Shown piece after piece: positions 4,901 through 5,527 of a DNA stretch of 5,527 nt. Positions within the stretch are counted from its first letter, which is position 1. Each line of letters starts with the position of its first letter. The notes under the pieces are model-generated. The model saw nothing but the letters and a program-made list of their open reading frames with translations. It was not told the DNA's origin and did not search any database. The position numbers and the translations under genes were made by a program. The stretch lies in NCBI GenBank assembly GCA_900544435.1, contig UQVG01000153.1, positions 1 to 5,527 on the forward strand. The letters are read 5' to 3'. This stretch comes from an uncultured Erysipelotrichaceae bacterium (GTDB taxonomy: Bacteria > Bacillota_I > Bacilli_A > Erysipelotrichales > Coprobacillaceae).

Positions 4901-5527
4901 CAATATATTTTTGATAATACATCACACGAATCAAATCAAAGATCGTCATGATTTGATAATTGAAATTAATCCCATCAAATCTACCTGGTACTTGAATCGT
5001 ATCTGTTGTTAGTTTCTTTCTTGCATAGGTTGGATTTTGGGTAATAAGTAAAGATGTGGTATTTTGTAATGAAAGATTTGTTCTTGTATACATAAAGCCT
5101 TCTAAAGATCTTCCTGAAGAAGAAGTAAAGATAACATAATCATTTTCATTAAAAATCATATCTTTATCATACGTATGATATTGTAAAACTGTTTTTCCAA
5201 ACGAAATCAAATCAGTTTGAAACTCTACCGCAATAGACATTGGATAAAGAGCTCCTACTAGAATCACTCGTTTTGATTCATGGATTTTTGTACAAACTTC
5301 TTCTATTTTCTTTAAAAATTCTTTATTATCATTAGAAACCTTAATACGTTCAACATACGTACAAATATTCAAATTTTCCATACGTTCTTCAATTTGTTCA
5401 AGACGTACTTTTTTATGTTTATGATAAGTTTCTACAAAAGTTTCATAATCATAGAAACCTAAATATTTTAAGAAGTTTAAAATACTTTCTGGTGTTGTCT
5501 TTAGTTCACTTGCAACTTCATCTAATG
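4887..5527 (-). CDS. RpiR/MurR-family regulator, HTH plus SIS domain (N-terminus off window)
   Basis: The reading frame stays open from the stop at 4887 to the right edge, giving 213 complete codons, so the true start lies outside. An internal ATG at 5381 is not the start, because well-conserved sequence continues upstream. The visible N-terminal part, LDEVASELKTTPESILNFLK followed by YLGFYDYETF, is the helix-turn-helix of RpiR-type regulators (DNA-contacting half, about 5430-5527). After a linker, the SIS phosphosugar-binding domain starts near KRVILVGALYPMS (5228-5266), continues through the strand DYVIFTSSSGRSLEG (SSSGRS at 5106-5123), and ends with LIRVMYYQKYIEKQG. The family senses a phosphorylated sugar and represses or activates sugar-use genes. 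The motif has SGRS where many members have SGxT, so the ligand may differ from that of the best-known relatives. Nudix and SDR genes follow on the same strand. The inverted repeat at 4273-4297 could be a target. Family assignment is confident; ligand and regulon are not. Confidence 0.86.
   Translation of the reverse strand, partial: LDEVASELKTTPESILNFLKYLGFYDYETFVETYHKHKKVRLEQIEERMENLNICTYVERIKVSNDNKEFLKKIEEVCTKIHESKRVILVGALYPMSIAVEFQTDLISFGKTVLQYHTYDKDMIFNENDYVIFTSSSGRSLEGFMYTRTNLSLQNTTSLLITQNPTYARKKLTTDTIQVPGRFDGINFNYQIMTIFDLIRVMYYQKYIEKQG

Noticed and set aside
5379..5381. ATG at 5381 as the start of the RpiR-type protein
   Set aside because: The same frame continues to the window edge with a helix-turn-helix of the expected family, so this Met is internal.

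Overview
The window is strongly AT-rich, uses standard TGG tryptophan codons, has AGGAG-type ribosome binding sites and carries mostly Gram-positive-type families. It fits a low-GC Firmicute, plausibly a gut-associated Erysipelotrichia- or Clostridia-like bacterium. That placement is inference from composition and gene content; there is no rRNA or other phylogenetic marker here.

Layout: (1) Positions 1-1437, minus strand: the N-terminal 479 residues of a secreted BspA-type leucine-rich-repeat surface protein whose C-terminus lies off the left edge. (2) Positions 1438-1625: a divergent intergenic region with a good -10 box for the rightward genes. (3) Positions 1626-3411, plus strand: a ROK-family sugar kinase resembling beta-glucoside kinases, a small PII-like protein without a normal T-loop, and a small flavodoxin-fold protein. 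The group ends in a strong terminator at 3395-3431 that can also serve the converging SDR gene. (4) Positions 3435-5527, minus strand, in transcription order: an RpiR-type regulator (helix-turn-helix plus SIS domain, N-terminus cut by the right edge), a Nudix hydrolase and a short-chain dehydrogenase/reductase (SDR).

How the genes may work together: a sugar kinase and an RpiR/SIS sugar-phosphate-sensing regulator near each other suggest carbohydrate uptake or catabolism, but no transporter or glycosidase is present to name the sugar. The SDR has its own -10 box and, just upstream of it, a perfect 9-bp inverted repeat that looks like an operator. The PII-like and flavodoxin genes are separated only by a 13-bp hairpin with a GAAA loop that contains the only Shine-Dalgarno-like sequence nearby, so expression of the flavodoxin is probably controlled or reduced there.

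No CRISPR array, tRNA, rRNA, insertion sequence or phage gene was seen. Nothing here proves a new system. The most interesting candidates are the PII-like/flavodoxin pair with its structured junction, and the regulatory DNA around the Nudix and SDR genes.
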